Assembly (NCBI RefSeq): GCF_014643455.1
Contig: NZ_BMJM01000004.1
Coordinates: 62,001 to 126,000, forward strand
DNA length: 64,000 bases
Direction: 5' to 3'
From: Sandarakinorhabdus glacialis
GTDB taxonomy: Bacteria > Pseudomonadota > Alphaproteobacteria > Sphingomonadales > Sphingomonadaceae
Shown here: in pieces, positions 19,390-29,412 of the stretch
How the letters are laid out: each line of letters starts with the position of its first letter
Position numbering within the stretch: position 1 is the stretch's first letter
Translations under genes and position numbers: made by a program
Notes under the pieces: generated by a model
The model's database searches: none
What the model was told of the DNA's origin: nothing
The model's input: the letters and a program-made list of their open reading frames with translations, nothing else

Positions 19390-20355
19390 CTACGGGATGA
19401 GGATGGTGGAGCCGGTGGTCTTGCGGGCTTCGAGATCGCGGTGGGCCTGGGCGGCATCCTTGAGGGCGTAGCGCTGGTCGATGTTGACCTTGAGTACGCC
19501 CGAGGCGATCAGTTCGAGCACGCGGCCGGCGTGGGTCTCGATCTCGGCGCGGCTAGTGTAGTAATCGAATAGCGTCGGCCTAGTAACGAATAGTGAGCCC
19601 TTACGCGCCAGGATGCTGAAATCGACGGGTCCGACGGCGCCGGAAGCGTTGCCGTAGCTGATGTGGAGACCGCGGCGGCACAGGCTGTCGAGCGAGGCTT
19701 CGAAGGTCGTTTTGCCGACGCCATCGAAGACGACATCGACGCCGCGGCCATCGGTGAGAGCGCGAACCTGGGCGGCTAGGTCGCCGGCGAAGACGATACC
19801 GTGATCGGCGCCGTGGGCGAGGGCCATGGCGACTTTTTCGGGCGAGCCGGCGACGGCTATGACGTTGGCACCGACGTGCTTGAGCCATTGGACGAGGAGG
19901 AGCCCGACGCCGCCGGCAGCGGCCTGGACAAGGACCCATTGGCCGGGCTGGATGCGGGCGCAGCGCTCGACGAGGAATTCGGTGGTGCACCCCTTGAGGA
20001 GCCCGGCGGCGGCAGCTTCGTCACCGACGCCGTCCGGGAGGACGACGACGCGATCGGCGGCGATGACGCGGTGGCTGGCGTAGGCGCCGATGGGACCCCA
20101 ACAATAGCCGATGCGGGTGCCGGGGGTGAGGGTGACGCCGGGGCCGACGGTCTCGACGACGCCGGCCGCTTCAAGGCCGATCCCGCTGGGGAGGGGGACG
20201 GGGTAGAGGCCGGTGCGGTGGTAGGTGTCGATGAAGTTGAGCCCGATCGCGGTTTGGCGGATCAGGATTTCGCCTGGGCCGGGGGTGGGGATTCGGCTCT
20301 CGTGAATGGTGAGCACATCTGGGCCGCCGATCAATGCGAACTGGATGGCTGCCAT
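19390..20355 (-). CDS. NADPH:quinone reductase (zinc-independent MDR family)
   Basis: Cytosolic NADPH-dependent oxidoreductase of the Qor/zeta-crystallin branch, 321 aa. N-terminal GroES-like fold (PTPGPGEILIRQTAIGLNFI) and the quinone reductase signature NFIDTYHRTGLYPVPLP are present, with the Rossmann loop AAAGGVGLLLVQW. The catalytic zinc ligands of alcohol dehydrogenases are absent, as expected. It is divergent from DUF6489 across 158 nt. Confidence 0.93.
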   Translation of the reverse strand: MAAIQFALIGGPDVLTIHESRIPTPGPGEILIRQTAIGLNFIDTYHRTGLYPVPLPSGIGLEAAGVVETVGPGVTLTPGTRIGYCWGPIGAYASHRVIAADRVVVLPDGVGDEAAAAGLLKGCTTEFLVERCARIQPGQWVLVQAAAGGVGLLLVQWLKHVGANVIAVAGSPEKVAMALAHGADHGIVFAGDLAAQVRALTDGRGVDVVFDGVGKTTFEASLDSLCRRGLHISYGNASGAVGPVDFSILARKGSLFVTRPTLFDYYTSRAEIETHAGRVLELIASGVLKVNIDQRYALKDAAQAHRDLEARKTTGSTILIP

Positions 20356-20513
20356 GATTGTTTTCCTTTATGCTGCGCGGTAAGTGCTTGAGAAAGTAAA
20401 TCTTCTGAATTTGGCCGTCAGGAGTGTTAATGTCTTGCCGGCGTTTTTGCCTTTGTTGATTACCGAAGCTAGACTAGCGAAACAGACGTGCCAAGTTGCG
20501 GAGAGGCTAAACG

Positions 20514-20750
20514 ATGAAGGTCAATTTCGTGATCGAGTGCACTCCTGAAGAAGCTAGAGCATTTTTTGGTTTGCCGGATCTCGCGCCGGTTCACGACCTT
20601 TATATCGAACGGCTGAAGGCAACGATCTCGGAAGGCGTGACGCCGGCGGATTTTGAAAAAATGACACGGGCGTGGATGCCCGGGATCGCCGATGGCTTCG
20701 AGCAATGGCAGAAGCTGTTCCTGTCGGCGATGCCGAAAGCTGGATCTTGA
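20514..20750 (+). CDS. DUF6489-family protein
   Basis: A small 78-aa soluble protein beginning MKVNFVIECTPEEARAFFGL with DLAPVHDLYIERLKATI. The family is known from sphingomonads and other alphaproteobacteria and has no assigned function. GGAGAGG lies 7 nt before the ATG. It ends 13 nt before the mnmE start and probably shares its transcript. The length matches the family. Confidence 0.8.
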   Translation: MKVNFVIECTPEEARAFFGLPDLAPVHDLYIERLKATISEGVTPADFEKMTRAWMPGIADGFEQWQKLFLSAMPKAGS

Positions 20751-20763
20751 GCTTAGCCGGACA

Positions 20764-22068
20764 GTGACGGTTGCGACGATTGTAGCGCTGGCCTCGGGCC
20801 GGCCACCGGCGGCTATTGCGGTTATACGGATATCGGGGCCGGCTGCGTTTGCGGGTGTAGCGGCGCTGACGGTCATGGCATTGCCTGTGGCTCGCCAGAT
20901 GGCGCTACGCAGGTTGGTCGATCGAGTCAGCGGAGTTGTGCTCGATTCGGCGATGGTGGTTTTGTTTCCCGGGCCGGCAAGTGCGACCGGAGAGGATTTG
21001 GCCGAACTGCATCTTCATGGCGGAATTGCAGTTGTGTCGGGGGTGCTGGCAGCATTGACCGCAATGCCAGACGTTCGACTGGCAGAGGCTGGCGAGTTCA
21101 CGCGGCGCGGATTTGCCAACGGGCGGATTGATCTGGCGCAGGTCGAGGGGTTGGCCGATCTGGTCGCCGCGGAAACTGCCGCGCAGCGGGATCAGGCATT
21201 GGCGTTGGCGGGTGGTACGCTGAGCAGAGTAGCCGATGCTTGGCGCGAGCGGTGTATCATGATCTTGGCAGAGGCTGAGGCCGCGCTGGATTTCGGTGAG
21301 GATGAGGAGGATGTCGCGGCGCAGTTGAACAAGGCGGCGCAAGTGGAACTGCTGGCACTGGTCGACGAGCTCGACGCGGCGCTGGCGGATGCCAAGCGGG
21401 GGGCGCGCACGCGTGATGGCCTGACGATTGCCATATCGGGGGCGCCAAACGTCGGAAAGTCTAGCCTTGTCAATGCTTTGGTGGAGCGAGATGTCGCGAT
21501 TGTAACTTCGATTGCGGGGACGACGCGCGATGCCATCGAAGTTCCGATAGACTTCGACGGCGTCGCGGCCGTGTTGATCGACACCGCAGGGCTGCGCGAG
21601 ACCGACGACCTAATTGAGGCCGAAGGCATCCGCCGGGCGCGGATGCGCGTGGCGGATGCCGATCTTGTGATCGAGGTTATCGACGTGCCGCGAGCCGACG
21701 TTGAGAGCGCGGGTTTCCTGGTCGTGAACAAGATCGATACGATGGATATCTTGCCGGCTGCCGGCGAACAAGTCTTCGCGGTTTCGGCGACGCGCGGCGA
21801 TGGATTGGCTGTTTTGCGCGCCGCGTTGTCGGCATGGGCGGCTGCGGTGGTTCGGCCGGGTGAGCCCGCCTTGTTGTCCCATGCCAGGCACGCGGCGGCT
21901 TTCGGGGATGCTGCCGAGGCTTTGCGCGGCGCAGCGGCGGTGGAAGACGCCGTACTTCGAACTGAGGGCCTTCGGATGGCCGCCCGGGCATTTGGGCGGA
22001 TAGCTGGGCGCGTGGATGTCGATGACGTGCTCGATCGGATATTTTCGCGCTTTTGCATCGGCAAATAG
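20764..22068 (+). CDS. mnmE: tRNA uridine-5-carboxymethylaminomethyl modification GTPase MnmE
   Basis: With MnmG it installs the cmnm5 group on wobble U34 of several tRNAs. From a GTG start (434 aa) the N-terminus is VTVATIVALASGRPPAAIAVI, matching the family; longer in-frame starts add unrelated sequence. The G domain shows GAPNVGKSS near 227-235, DTAGLRETDD and NKID. The C-terminal FCIGK is the essential CxGK motif. It lies just upstream of mnmG, with a parS-like site in the gap. Confidence 0.96.
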   Translation: MTVATIVALASGRPPAAIAVIRISGPAAFAGVAALTVMALPVARQMALRRLVDRVSGVVLDSAMVVLFPGPASATGEDLAELHLHGGIAVVSGVLAALTAMPDVRLAEAGEFTRRGFANGRIDLAQVEGLADLVAAETAAQRDQALALAGGTLSRVADAWRERCIMILAEAEAALDFGEDEEDVAAQLNKAAQVELLALVDELDAALADAKRGARTRDGLTIAISGAPNVGKSSLVNALVERDVAIVTSIAGTTRDAIEVPIDFDGVAAVLIDTAGLRETDDLIEAEGIRRARMRVADADLVIEVIDVPRADVESAGFLVVNKIDTMDILPAAGEQVFAVSATRGDGLAVLRAALSAWAAAVVRPGEPALLSHARHAAAFGDAAEALRGAAAVEDAVLRTEGLRMAARAFGRIAGRVDVDDVLDRIFSRFCIGK

Positions 22069-22078
22069 CCGGCTGGCG

Positions 22079-22094
22079 TGTTCCACGTGGAACA
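22079..22094. promoter_or_regulatory. parS-like ParB-binding site 1
   Basis: TGTTCCACGTGGAACA is a perfect 16-bp palindrome matching the parS pattern TGTTNCACGTGNAACA. It lies between mnmE and mnmG, about 2.5 kb upstream of parA. ParB should load here and spread, marking the origin region. The identity is established by the motif and by the linked parAB; binding itself is inference. Confidence 0.85.
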
Positions 22095-22122
22095 TTCCCT
22101 CATTTGACGCTAAAGTCTCGAA

Positions 22123-23961
22123 ATGAAATCGTTCGATGTTATCGTTGTTGGTGCCGGCCATGCTGGCTGTGAGGCAGCCGCAGCTGCGGCCCGTCGCGGC
22201 GCACGTGTTGCCTTGCTCACTCTAGATCGGGCTGATCCCGGCACCTTGTCGTGCAATCCTGCCATTGGCGGGATCGGCAAGGGCCATTTAGTCCGCGAGG
22301 TCGATGCGCTTGGTGGGATCATGGGGCTGGTCACGGATCTTGCGCGGCTTCAGTCACGGGTCTTGAACCGGTCGAAGGGGCCGGCAGTTCACGGTCCACG
22401 TGCCCAGGTCGATCGCAAGCGCTACCGGGCGGCGATGGCCGATGTGCTTGCGATGCAAGCCGGGCTTGAGATTGTTGTCGTGAAGGTTGAGGAGCTGATC
22501 GTCGAACACGGACGCGTTTGCGGTGTCTTGACCGACGCCGGCGCTTTGCGCGCGGGGGCGATAGTATTGACCACCGGGACTTTCCTGGGTGGCGTGATGC
22601 ACTTGGGTGCGGAGCGCGAGGACGGTGGGCGAAGTGGCGCATCGGCCTCTAGCCTTGGCGATGGGCTGCGCGCACTGGGTTTGCCGGTTGCACGGTTGAA
22701 GACTGGTACACCGGCGCGGCTCGACGGTCGGACGATCGATTGGGGCAAACTCGAGTGGCAGGTCGGGGACTTCGATCGCCCACAGTTGGGACGGTCGGAG
22801 GGGGGCATGACGCCGGCGCTGCCCTGCGCGGTGACGCGGACCACGCCGGAGACGCATCAAGTCATTCGCGAGAACCTTGGCAAGTCGGCGCTTTATGGCG
22901 GGCACGTTAGTTCTGTCGGGCCGCGTTATTGTCCATCGATCGAGGACAAGGTCGTACGCTTTGGCGATCGTGATGGTCACCAGGTTTTTCTGGAGCCTGA
23001 GGGCTATGATGACTTCACTATTTACCCCAATGGTCTCTCTACGTCCTTGCCGGCCGATGTGCAGCGGGTTTTCATGGCGACGATCCCGGGTCTGGAGCGG
23101 GCGGTTATCCTGAAGCCGGGCTATGCGATCGAGTATGATCATGTCGATCCGCGCGCGCTTTCGCCGGCGTTGGCGGTCACTGCGCTGCCGGGTCTTTTTC
23201 TGGCTGGGCAGATAAACGGGACGACCGGTTATGAAGAGGCCGCAGCACAGGGGCTCATAGCCGGCGCCAATGCTGCTGCGCTGGTGCTGGGTAGCGACGC
23301 AGTGATTGTCGATCGGGCGACTGGGTATATCGGTGTGATGATCGACGATCTGACGACTCAGGGTGTTAGTGAGCCGTATCGGATGTTTACGTCACGCGCC
23401 GAGTATCGCTTGCGTTTACGTACCGACAACGCCGCTGAGCGTCTGACGCCAATCGGGATTGCCAACGCTCTGGTCAGCGGGGGTCAGCAATCGGATTTCG
23501 CGGCGCACTTAGCATTAAAAGATTCGGCGCTTTCTTTGCTCAACACGCTTACGGCTTCACCGGCAAGACTTAAGATTTTTGGCATCGAGACCAGGCAGGA
23601 CGGTGTTGTGCGGACGGCATTCGAGTGGCTTCGGTTCCCGGCGATCGATCGTGACGCTGCTTTACGGGTCTGGCCCGAGATGGCCGACATTCCGGCGGCG
23701 TTGTTTGCCACACTGGCGGTCGATGCCAACTACGTCAGTTATGTAGAGCGGCAGGACGATGACGTGGCGACATTCAGGCGGGACGAAGGTTTGAAGCTTG
23801 TAGCGGACATCGACTACCGGACCGTGGCTGGACTGAGCTGTGAGATGATCGAACGACTGACGCGGGCCCAGCCGGCGACGCTTGGGGCGGCTGGGCGTGT
23901 TCCTGGCGTGACGCCGGCAGCATTGGTGGCATTGTTGCCGTATACGCGCAAAGCCGCATGA
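22123..23961 (+). CDS. mnmG: tRNA uridine-5-carboxymethylaminomethyl modification enzyme MnmG (GidA)
   Basis: FAD-dependent partner of MnmE. The 612 aa include the N-terminal dinucleotide fold [12 protein letters not shown], the signature [20 protein letters not shown] with the conserved Cys, and later [18 protein letters not shown]. The mid-region [15 protein letters not shown] contains the second conserved Cys. The 3' end overlaps rsmG by 4 nt (ATGA). The gene is flanked by two parS-like sites. Length and motifs are normal. Confidence 0.97.
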   Translation: MKSFDVIVVGAGHAGCEAAAAAARRGARVALLTLDRADPGTLSCNPAIGGIGKGHLVREVDALGGIMGLVTDLARLQSRVLNRSKGPAVHGPRAQVDRKRYRAAMADVLAMQAGLEIVVVKVEELIVEHGRVCGVLTDAGALRAGAIVLTTGTFLGGVMHLGAEREDGGRSGASASSLGDGLRALGLPVARLKTGTPARLDGRTIDWGKLEWQVGDFDRPQLGRSEGGMTPALPCAVTRTTPETHQVIRENLGKSALYGGHVSSVGPRYCPSIEDKVVRFGDRDGHQVFLEPEGYDDFTIYPNGLSTSLPADVQRVFMATIPGLERAVILKPGYAIEYDHVDPRALSPALAVTALPGLFLAGQINGTTGYEEAAAQGLIAGANAAALVLGSDAVIVDRATGYIGVMIDDLTTQGVSEPYRMFTSRAEYRLRLRTDNAAERLTPIGIANALVSGGQQSDFAAHLALKDSALSLLNTLTASPARLKIFGIETRQDGVVRTAFEWLRFPAIDRDAALRVWPEMADIPAALFATLAVDANYVSYVERQDDDVATFRRDEGLKLVADIDYRTVAGLSCEMIERLTRAQPATLGAAGRVPGVTPAALVALLPYTRKAA

Positions 23962-24572
23962 CAGGGCGTGATGCGTTCATCGAGCGGCTAAATGTTCCAC
24001 GTGAAACACTGGCGAAGCTGGACTCCTATGCCGCGTTGCTAAATGAGTGGCAGGGACGGATGAATCTTGTCGGTCCCAGCACGTTGCCGGTGCTGTGGGA
24101 ACGCCATTTCGCTGATTCGGCGCAGCTTTTGCCACTGGCAGGGATGGGGAAATCATGGCTCGATATCGGGGCTGGCGCGGGGTTTCCAGGGCTCATTATT
24201 TCAATTCTTGATGGTGGCGCCAGAGTGACGCTGGTTGAATCAATCGCGAAAAAGTGCCGGTTTTTGACCGAAGTTGTTTGGGTGTTAGGCTTAGGGAGCC
24301 AGGTCGTGATCGAGAATCGACGGATCGAAGGGTTGCCGCGCCAGAAGTTCGATGTGGTCACGGCGCGGGCACTGGCAAACCTGTACCAGTTGTTTGATTG
24401 GGGACTCGCCTATGCCGGGTCGGGGACCAAGTGGTTGCTGCCCAAGGGCGTGAAGGTCATGGAAGAGCTTGAATTTGCAGAGCGCGGGTTCTCCTTTGAT
24501 CGGGTGCTGGTGCCGAGTATCACTGACCCCGACGCGCGAATCGTGGTGGCAAGTGGAGTGAAGCGCCTGTGA
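23958..24572 (+). CDS. rsmG: 16S rRNA (guanine527-N7)-methyltransferase RsmG (GidB)
   Basis: SAM-dependent methyltransferase acting on G527 of 16S rRNA. The 204 aa include [17 protein letters not shown] (SAM motif I), [11 protein letters not shown], and [12 protein letters not shown]. The N-terminal NVPRET is encoded by a parS-like site. It starts inside the mnmG stop (ATGA) and ends in a GTGA overlap with parA, so mnmG-rsmG-parA are translationally coupled. Confidence 0.96.
   Translation: MTGRDAFIERLNVPRETLAKLDSYAALLNEWQGRMNLVGPSTLPVLWERHFADSAQLLPLAGMGKSWLDIGAGAGFPGLIISILDGGARVTLVESIAKKCRFLTEVVWVLGLGSQVVIENRRIEGLPRQKFDVVTARALANLYQLFDWGLAYAGSGTKWLLPKGVKVMEELEFAERGFSFDRVLVPSITDPDARIVVASGVKRL
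23993..24008. promoter_or_regulatory. parS-like ParB-binding site 2, inside rsmG
   Basis: TGTTCCACGTGAAACA differs by one base from the perfect palindrome at 22079. It lies at codons 12-17 of rsmG, encoding NVPRET. The same placement is known in rsmG of other bacteria, so it is a functional candidate rather than chance. Confidence 0.8.
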
Positions 24573-25351
24573 TCATCGCGGTGGCCAATCAAAAGGGCGG
24601 CGTCGGCAAAACGACGACAGCGGTCAACCTGGCGACGGCATTGGCCGCGGCCGGCCAGTCGGTGCTGGTTATCGACGCCGATCCGCAGGGCAATGCCTCG
24701 ACCGGGTTCGGACTTGATCGGCGGACACGCCAGGCTTCGGTCTATGAGGTGTTGCTTGGGCAGATTGCGGCCGAGCAGGCGGTGCGGGCGACACAGATCC
24801 CGCGGCTCGAGGTGATGCCTTCGACGCCGGCGCTGTCGGGCGCGGAGATCGAGATGATCGACCTCGACCGGCGCAGTCATCGGTTGGAGGCAGCTTTGGC
24901 GACACTGCCGGCGCGTGACCATGTGATCATCGATTGCCCGCCGTCGCTGGGGCTGCTGACCGTGAATGCGCTGGTTGCAGCGGATGCGGTGCTGGTGCCG
25001 TTGCAGTGCGAATTCTTTGCGCTGGAGGGACTTAGCCAGTTGCTCGGGACAATCGAGCGGGTTCGAACGAGTCTCAACCCGCGATTGCAACTGCTCGGCA
25101 TTGTGCTGACCATGGTCGATCGGCGCAACAAGCTGACCGAGAATGTCAGCGACGATGTTCGTGCCGTAATGGGCGACAAGGTCTTCAAGACGACGATCCC
25201 GCGCAACGTGCGATTGTCGGAGGCGCCAAGCCATGGGTTGCCGGCGTTGCTGTACGACAGCCGCTGTGCGGGGTCCGAGGCCTATGTCGCACTGGCGCGT
25301 GAGCTTTTGCAGCGGACACAGGCGTTCAGTGCACCGGAAAGTGTGGGTTAA
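24569..25351 (+). CDS. parA: chromosome-partitioning ATPase ParA
   Basis: Walker-type ATPase that drives segregation of the ParB-parS complex. The 260-aa protein starts at GTG overlapping the rsmG stop. Deviant Walker A KGGVGKTT lies at residues 9-16, Walker A' and B follow (DADPQGNAS, VIIDCPPSLG), and NPRLQLLGIVLTMVD and KTTIPRNVRLSEAPS are typical. It is chromosomal rather than plasmid-type because of the mnmG-rsmG context. parB follows without a gap. Confidence 0.97.
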   Translation: MIIAVANQKGGVGKTTTAVNLATALAAAGQSVLVIDADPQGNASTGFGLDRRTRQASVYEVLLGQIAAEQAVRATQIPRLEVMPSTPALSGAEIEMIDLDRRSHRLEAALATLPARDHVIIDCPPSLGLLTVNALVAADAVLVPLQCEFFALEGLSQLLGTIERVRTSLNPRLQLLGIVLTMVDRRNKLTENVSDDVRAVMGDKVFKTTIPRNVRLSEAPSHGLPALLYDSRCAGSEAYVALARELLQRTQAFSAPESVG

Positions 25352-26254
25352 ATGGCTGAAAAGAGACGGGTTTCTGGACTTGGTCGGGGTCTTTCGGCGC
25401 TTTTGGAAGAGGCGGCGACGCCCGTCGATGCCAATGCACCGGGTGTGGCACGGTTGGCGGTGGCGGATATCGGGGCGAACCCGAAGCAGCCGCGGCGGCA
25501 TTTCGTTGCCGAGGCGATGGACGAACTGATCGCCTCGGTGCGGGCGCATGGGGTGTTGCAGCCGATCCTGGTGCGGCCGGTTGCGGACGGGCGGTACGAG
25601 ATCGTCGCGGGTGAGCGGCGGTGGCGGGCGGCGCAGGCGGCGGGGCTGCACGAGATGCCGGCTGTGGTGCGGCCGCTCGATGACCGGGCAGCGTTCGAGA
25701 TTGCGCTGATCGAGAATATCCAACGCAGCGACCTAAATGCGATCGAGGAAGCGCGGGGGTATCGGCGCTTGATCGACGATTTCAGCCATACCCAGGCGGT
25801 GCTGGCGGGCATCGTCGGCAAGTCGCGGAGCCATGTGACGAACTTGCTGCGGCTGCTGGAACTGCCCGAGAGCGTCCAGCAGATGGTCGAGGAGGGCAAG
25901 CTGGCGATGGGCCATGCGCGGGCGCTGGCGGCGGCGGCTGATCCGGAGGCGCTGGCGCTGCGGGCGGTGGCCGAGGGGCTGTCGGTGCGGGCTGTGGAGC
26001 AGTTGGCGGCGGGCAAGGTGCGTCCGCAGCATGGGTTGGTGGTCGAGGGCGCTGGCGGCGGGGCGGGGAACGACGCGAATATCGATGCGCTCGAGGTGCA
26101 GCTTTCGGAAGGGCTGGGGATGCCGGTGGCACTGGCGGTTGCGGCTGGCGGGGCGAGTGGGTCGTTGACGATTCGCTTTGCAAGTTTGGACCAGCTCGAT
26201 TGGTTGTGTGCCAAGCTGGGGCAGGGTTGGGGCACGCAATTCCGCCACAAATAG
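25352..26254 (+). CDS. parB: chromosome-partitioning CTPase ParB
   Basis: CTP-dependent DNA clamp that loads at parS and stimulates ParA. The 300 aa show GLGRGLSALL at the ParA-contact N-terminus, IGANPKQPRRHF, the CTP-binding GERRWRAAQAAGL, ENIQRSDLNAIEEA and the helix-turn-helix GKSRSHVTNLLRLLELP. The C-terminal dimer domain is present (TIRFASLDQLDWLCAKL). The start abuts the parA stop. The likely targets are the sites at 22079 and 23993. Confidence 0.97.
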   Translation: MAEKRRVSGLGRGLSALLEEAATPVDANAPGVARLAVADIGANPKQPRRHFVAEAMDELIASVRAHGVLQPILVRPVADGRYEIVAGERRWRAAQAAGLHEMPAVVRPLDDRAAFEIALIENIQRSDLNAIEEARGYRRLIDDFSHTQAVLAGIVGKSRSHVTNLLRLLELPESVQQMVEEGKLAMGHARALAAAADPEALALRAVAEGLSVRAVEQLAAGKVRPQHGLVVEGAGGGAGNDANIDALEVQLSEGLGMPVALAVAAGGASGSLTIRFASLDQLDWLCAKLGQGWGTQFRHK

Positions 26255-26353
26255 GTTAACATGTTCCGCATTTTCCGCTTTCGCAGGTTTTCTTGCGGGC
26301 GGCGCGGGACGGTCTCGGATTAGACTGCCGGTTCTCGCATTGCGCCGCGATGG

Positions 26354-26380
26354 ATGCCGAAACAAGTTCGGCATGACGAA
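26354..26380 (+). repeat. short intergenic palindrome, family A, copy 2
   Basis: ATGCCGAA-ACAAG-TTCGGCAT followed by GACGAA and preceded by GCGATGG. It matches the 16288 copy except for a T-to-C change in one arm and the matching A-to-G in the other. Confidence 0.8.
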
Positions 26381-26561
26381 TCGAGGGGGAGCTGCGATTT
26401 TCGCGCGGGTTTGGGGCCGCGCGAGGCGGTTATTGCTTGTGCCGACCGATTCAAAGAGCGGGCGGCTGGGTAGCGGAAATTGGGGGTGTAGGACAGCTTT
26501 CCCGGTTTAGCGGGCGCTTTGGCGGCGGCGCACACCGCGGCCCTTAGCAATCGCGGCTCAG

Positions 26562-26581
26562 AAGTAAGTAAGTAAGTAAGT
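26562..26581 (+). repeat. tetranucleotide repeat (AAGT)5
   Basis: Five perfect AAGT copies about 55 nt downstream of the argG stop. A slippage-prone microsatellite outside any gene; no regulatory role is apparent. Confidence 0.9.
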
Positions 26582-26590
26582 CACCCGCCC

Positions 26591-26615
26591 CCGACCCCTC
26601 CCTAGAAATAGGGAA
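26591..26615 (-). terminator. possible argG terminator hairpin
   Basis: CCCCTCCCTA and TAGGGAAGGGG pair around a GAAA loop with one bulge, just beyond the argG stop on the minus strand. No U-run follows in that direction, so efficiency is uncertain. It resembles the pyrimidine-rich type D repeats. Confidence 0.35.
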
Positions 26616-26634
26616 GGGGAAGTAAGATAGGCTT

Positions 26635-27864
<1,230 letters not shown>

Positions 27865-28043
27865 GGGCGGTACCTTTTTGGGGGCGGCGGATGTGGGCGG
27901 AGCTATAGCGGGGGGTGGGCGGAAAGGGAACGCCGGCGGGGGGATTGGGTGCGGTTGCGCGGACAAGAAATTGGGTCGCGGACCGTGCCCGGGATGGCAA
28001 TTCTGGTTGATGCTCGACTGTGGGCGGGCGGTCCGTGTTCTGG

Positions 28044-28067
28044 ATGCCAGCCTGCGCTGGCATGACA
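28044..28067 (+). repeat. short intergenic palindrome, family B, copy 1
   Basis: ATGCCAGC-CTGC-GCTGGCAT followed by GACA and preceded by CTGG. Copies occur at 37567 and 58981 and a truncated one at 63987. It lies between argG and the acyltransferase gene. Confidence 0.85.
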
Positions 28068-28083
28068 GGTTGGGGAGGGGGGT

Positions 28084-28713
28084 TTAGTTGCCGGTGAGGA
28101 CGAAGTTTTCGGGGTATTTGCCCTGGGCGGCCTGATAGAAGGACTGGATGATCGGCAGGTCGGCTTCATAGTCGCCGCTGGGCCAGAAGGTGGCGGGCAG
28201 GCTGACGGTTTTCTGGGAATAGTCCATGACGGCGAACAGGATCGGCACGCCGGCGCCGACGGCGATGTGGTAGAAGCCGGATTTCCATTTTTCGGTGCGT
28301 TCGCGGGTGCCTTCGGGAGGCACGGCGAGGGTCAGGTCGGTCCGGGCGGCAAATTCGGTTTTCATCGCGCCGACGACGTCGTTGGCCTTTGAACGATCGA
28401 TGGGGATGCAGCCGGTCCATTTGACGATGCCGCCGAAGGGACCCTCGGTGAGGCTTTTCTTGCCCATGTAACGCAGGCGGATGCGCCATTTGGCAGCAGC
28501 AGCGATCATCCAGATGCCGTCCCAGACCGACGTGTGCGGGGCGGCGATGATGACGCATTTGGGGTCGGCCGGCCAATCGCCGCGGAGGCGCCAGCCGCCG
28601 AGGGCGAGGAAGGCAGAGCCGCACCAGTGCCAGATCTCGACGAGCGCGCCGCGCGGCGGGCGGGGGCGCGCGGCGGAGAGATCGTGGCGGATGAGGGTGC
28701 CGGGGGGTGCCAT
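28084..28713 (-). CDS. lysophospholipid acyltransferase (PlsC-like)
   Basis: A 209-aa membrane-associated acyltransferase of the PlsC/LPLAT superfamily. The catalytic H(x)4D is visible as H60 TSVW D65, and VPPEGTRERTEKWKSGFYHI matches the glycerol-phosphate-binding EGTR block. It is shorter than E. coli PlsC and lacks an obvious N-terminal membrane helix beyond residues 30-45. The acceptor could be lysophosphatidate or another lysolipid. It is divergent from hslV across 138 nt. Confidence 0.85.
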   Translation of the reverse strand: MAPPGTLIRHDLSAARPRPPRGALVEIWHWCGSAFLALGGWRLRGDWPADPKCVIIAAPHTSVWDGIWMIAAAAKWRIRLRYMGKKSLTEGPFGGIVKWTGCIPIDRSKANDVVGAMKTEFAARTDLTLAVPPEGTRERTEKWKSGFYHIAVGAGVPILFAVMDYSQKTVSLPATFWPSGDYEADLPIIQSFYQAAQGKYPENFVLTGN

Positions 28714-28851
28714 GCGAGGGCGTTAGCAGATGCCTGTGACCGTTACCACGCTGTCACAAATACTGCCGAAAAGGCGCTGCCCTTTTCGCTGGCGGTGCGC
28801 CTTCCTACATCGGGGCGGAAGCAATAATTCCAGCGAAAGCCAAATCCACTC

Positions 28852-29400
28852 ATGGCAGAATTTCCAGACTGGCATGGCACGACGATCGTGTCGGTGCGCA
28901 AGAATGGCCGCGTTACGGTTGCCGGTGACGGCCAGGTGACGATGGGACAGACGGTGATGAAACCCAATGCCAAGAAGGTTCGGCGGCTTGGGCCAGGCGG
29001 ACTGGTGATCGGCGGTTTTGCCGGGGCGACGGCGGATGCGTTTACCTTGTTCGAGCGGCTAGAGGCCAAGCTCGAGCGGTTTCCCGGGCAGTTGACGCGG
29101 GCGGCGGTCGAACTGGCCAAGGATTGGCGGACGGACCGGTATCTGCGGCGGCTCGAGGCGATGATGATCGTTGCCGACAAAGACGTGACATTGGTGCTGA
29201 CCGGGACGGGCGATGTGCTCGAGCCGATCGGCGGGATTGCGGCGATCGGGTCGGGGGGCAATTTTGCCCTGGCGGCGGCGCGGGCGCTGGCGGATTCGGA
29301 GCATGATGCCGAGGCGATTGCGCGCCGGGCGATGGCGATTGCGGCGGAACTGTGTGTTTACACCAATGACCAGCTGACGGTCGAGAATATCGAATCGTGA
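28852..29400 (+). CDS. hslV: ATP-dependent protease proteolytic subunit HslV
   Basis: Threonine protease core of the HslUV proteasome-like complex. The 182-aa precursor begins MAEFPDWHG before the catalytic Thr of TTIVSVRK; removal of the 9-residue segment would expose Thr1, as in other alphaproteobacteria. [26 protein letters not shown] and the C-terminal [11 protein letters not shown] are family blocks. No Shine-Dalgarno motif is obvious. It is separated from hslU by one gene. Confidence 0.97.
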   Translation: MAEFPDWHGTTIVSVRKNGRVTVAGDGQVTMGQTVMKPNAKKVRRLGPGGLVIGGFAGATADAFTLFERLEAKLERFPGQLTRAAVELAKDWRTDRYLRRLEAMMIVADKDVTLVLTGTGDVLEPIGGIAAIGSGGNFALAAARALADSEHDAEAIARRAMAIAAELCVYTNDQLTVENIES

Positions 29401-29412
29401 TGGGAATTATTG

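Larger units (their letters stand above)
26255..26634. other. 380-nt gene-free region between parB and argG 3' ends
   Basis: A convergent gap holding repeats only: a family A palindrome (26354), a five-copy AAGT run (26562-26581), and a GC-rich hairpin (26591-26615) that could end argG. No credible coding sequence was seen on either strand. Confidence 0.75.
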
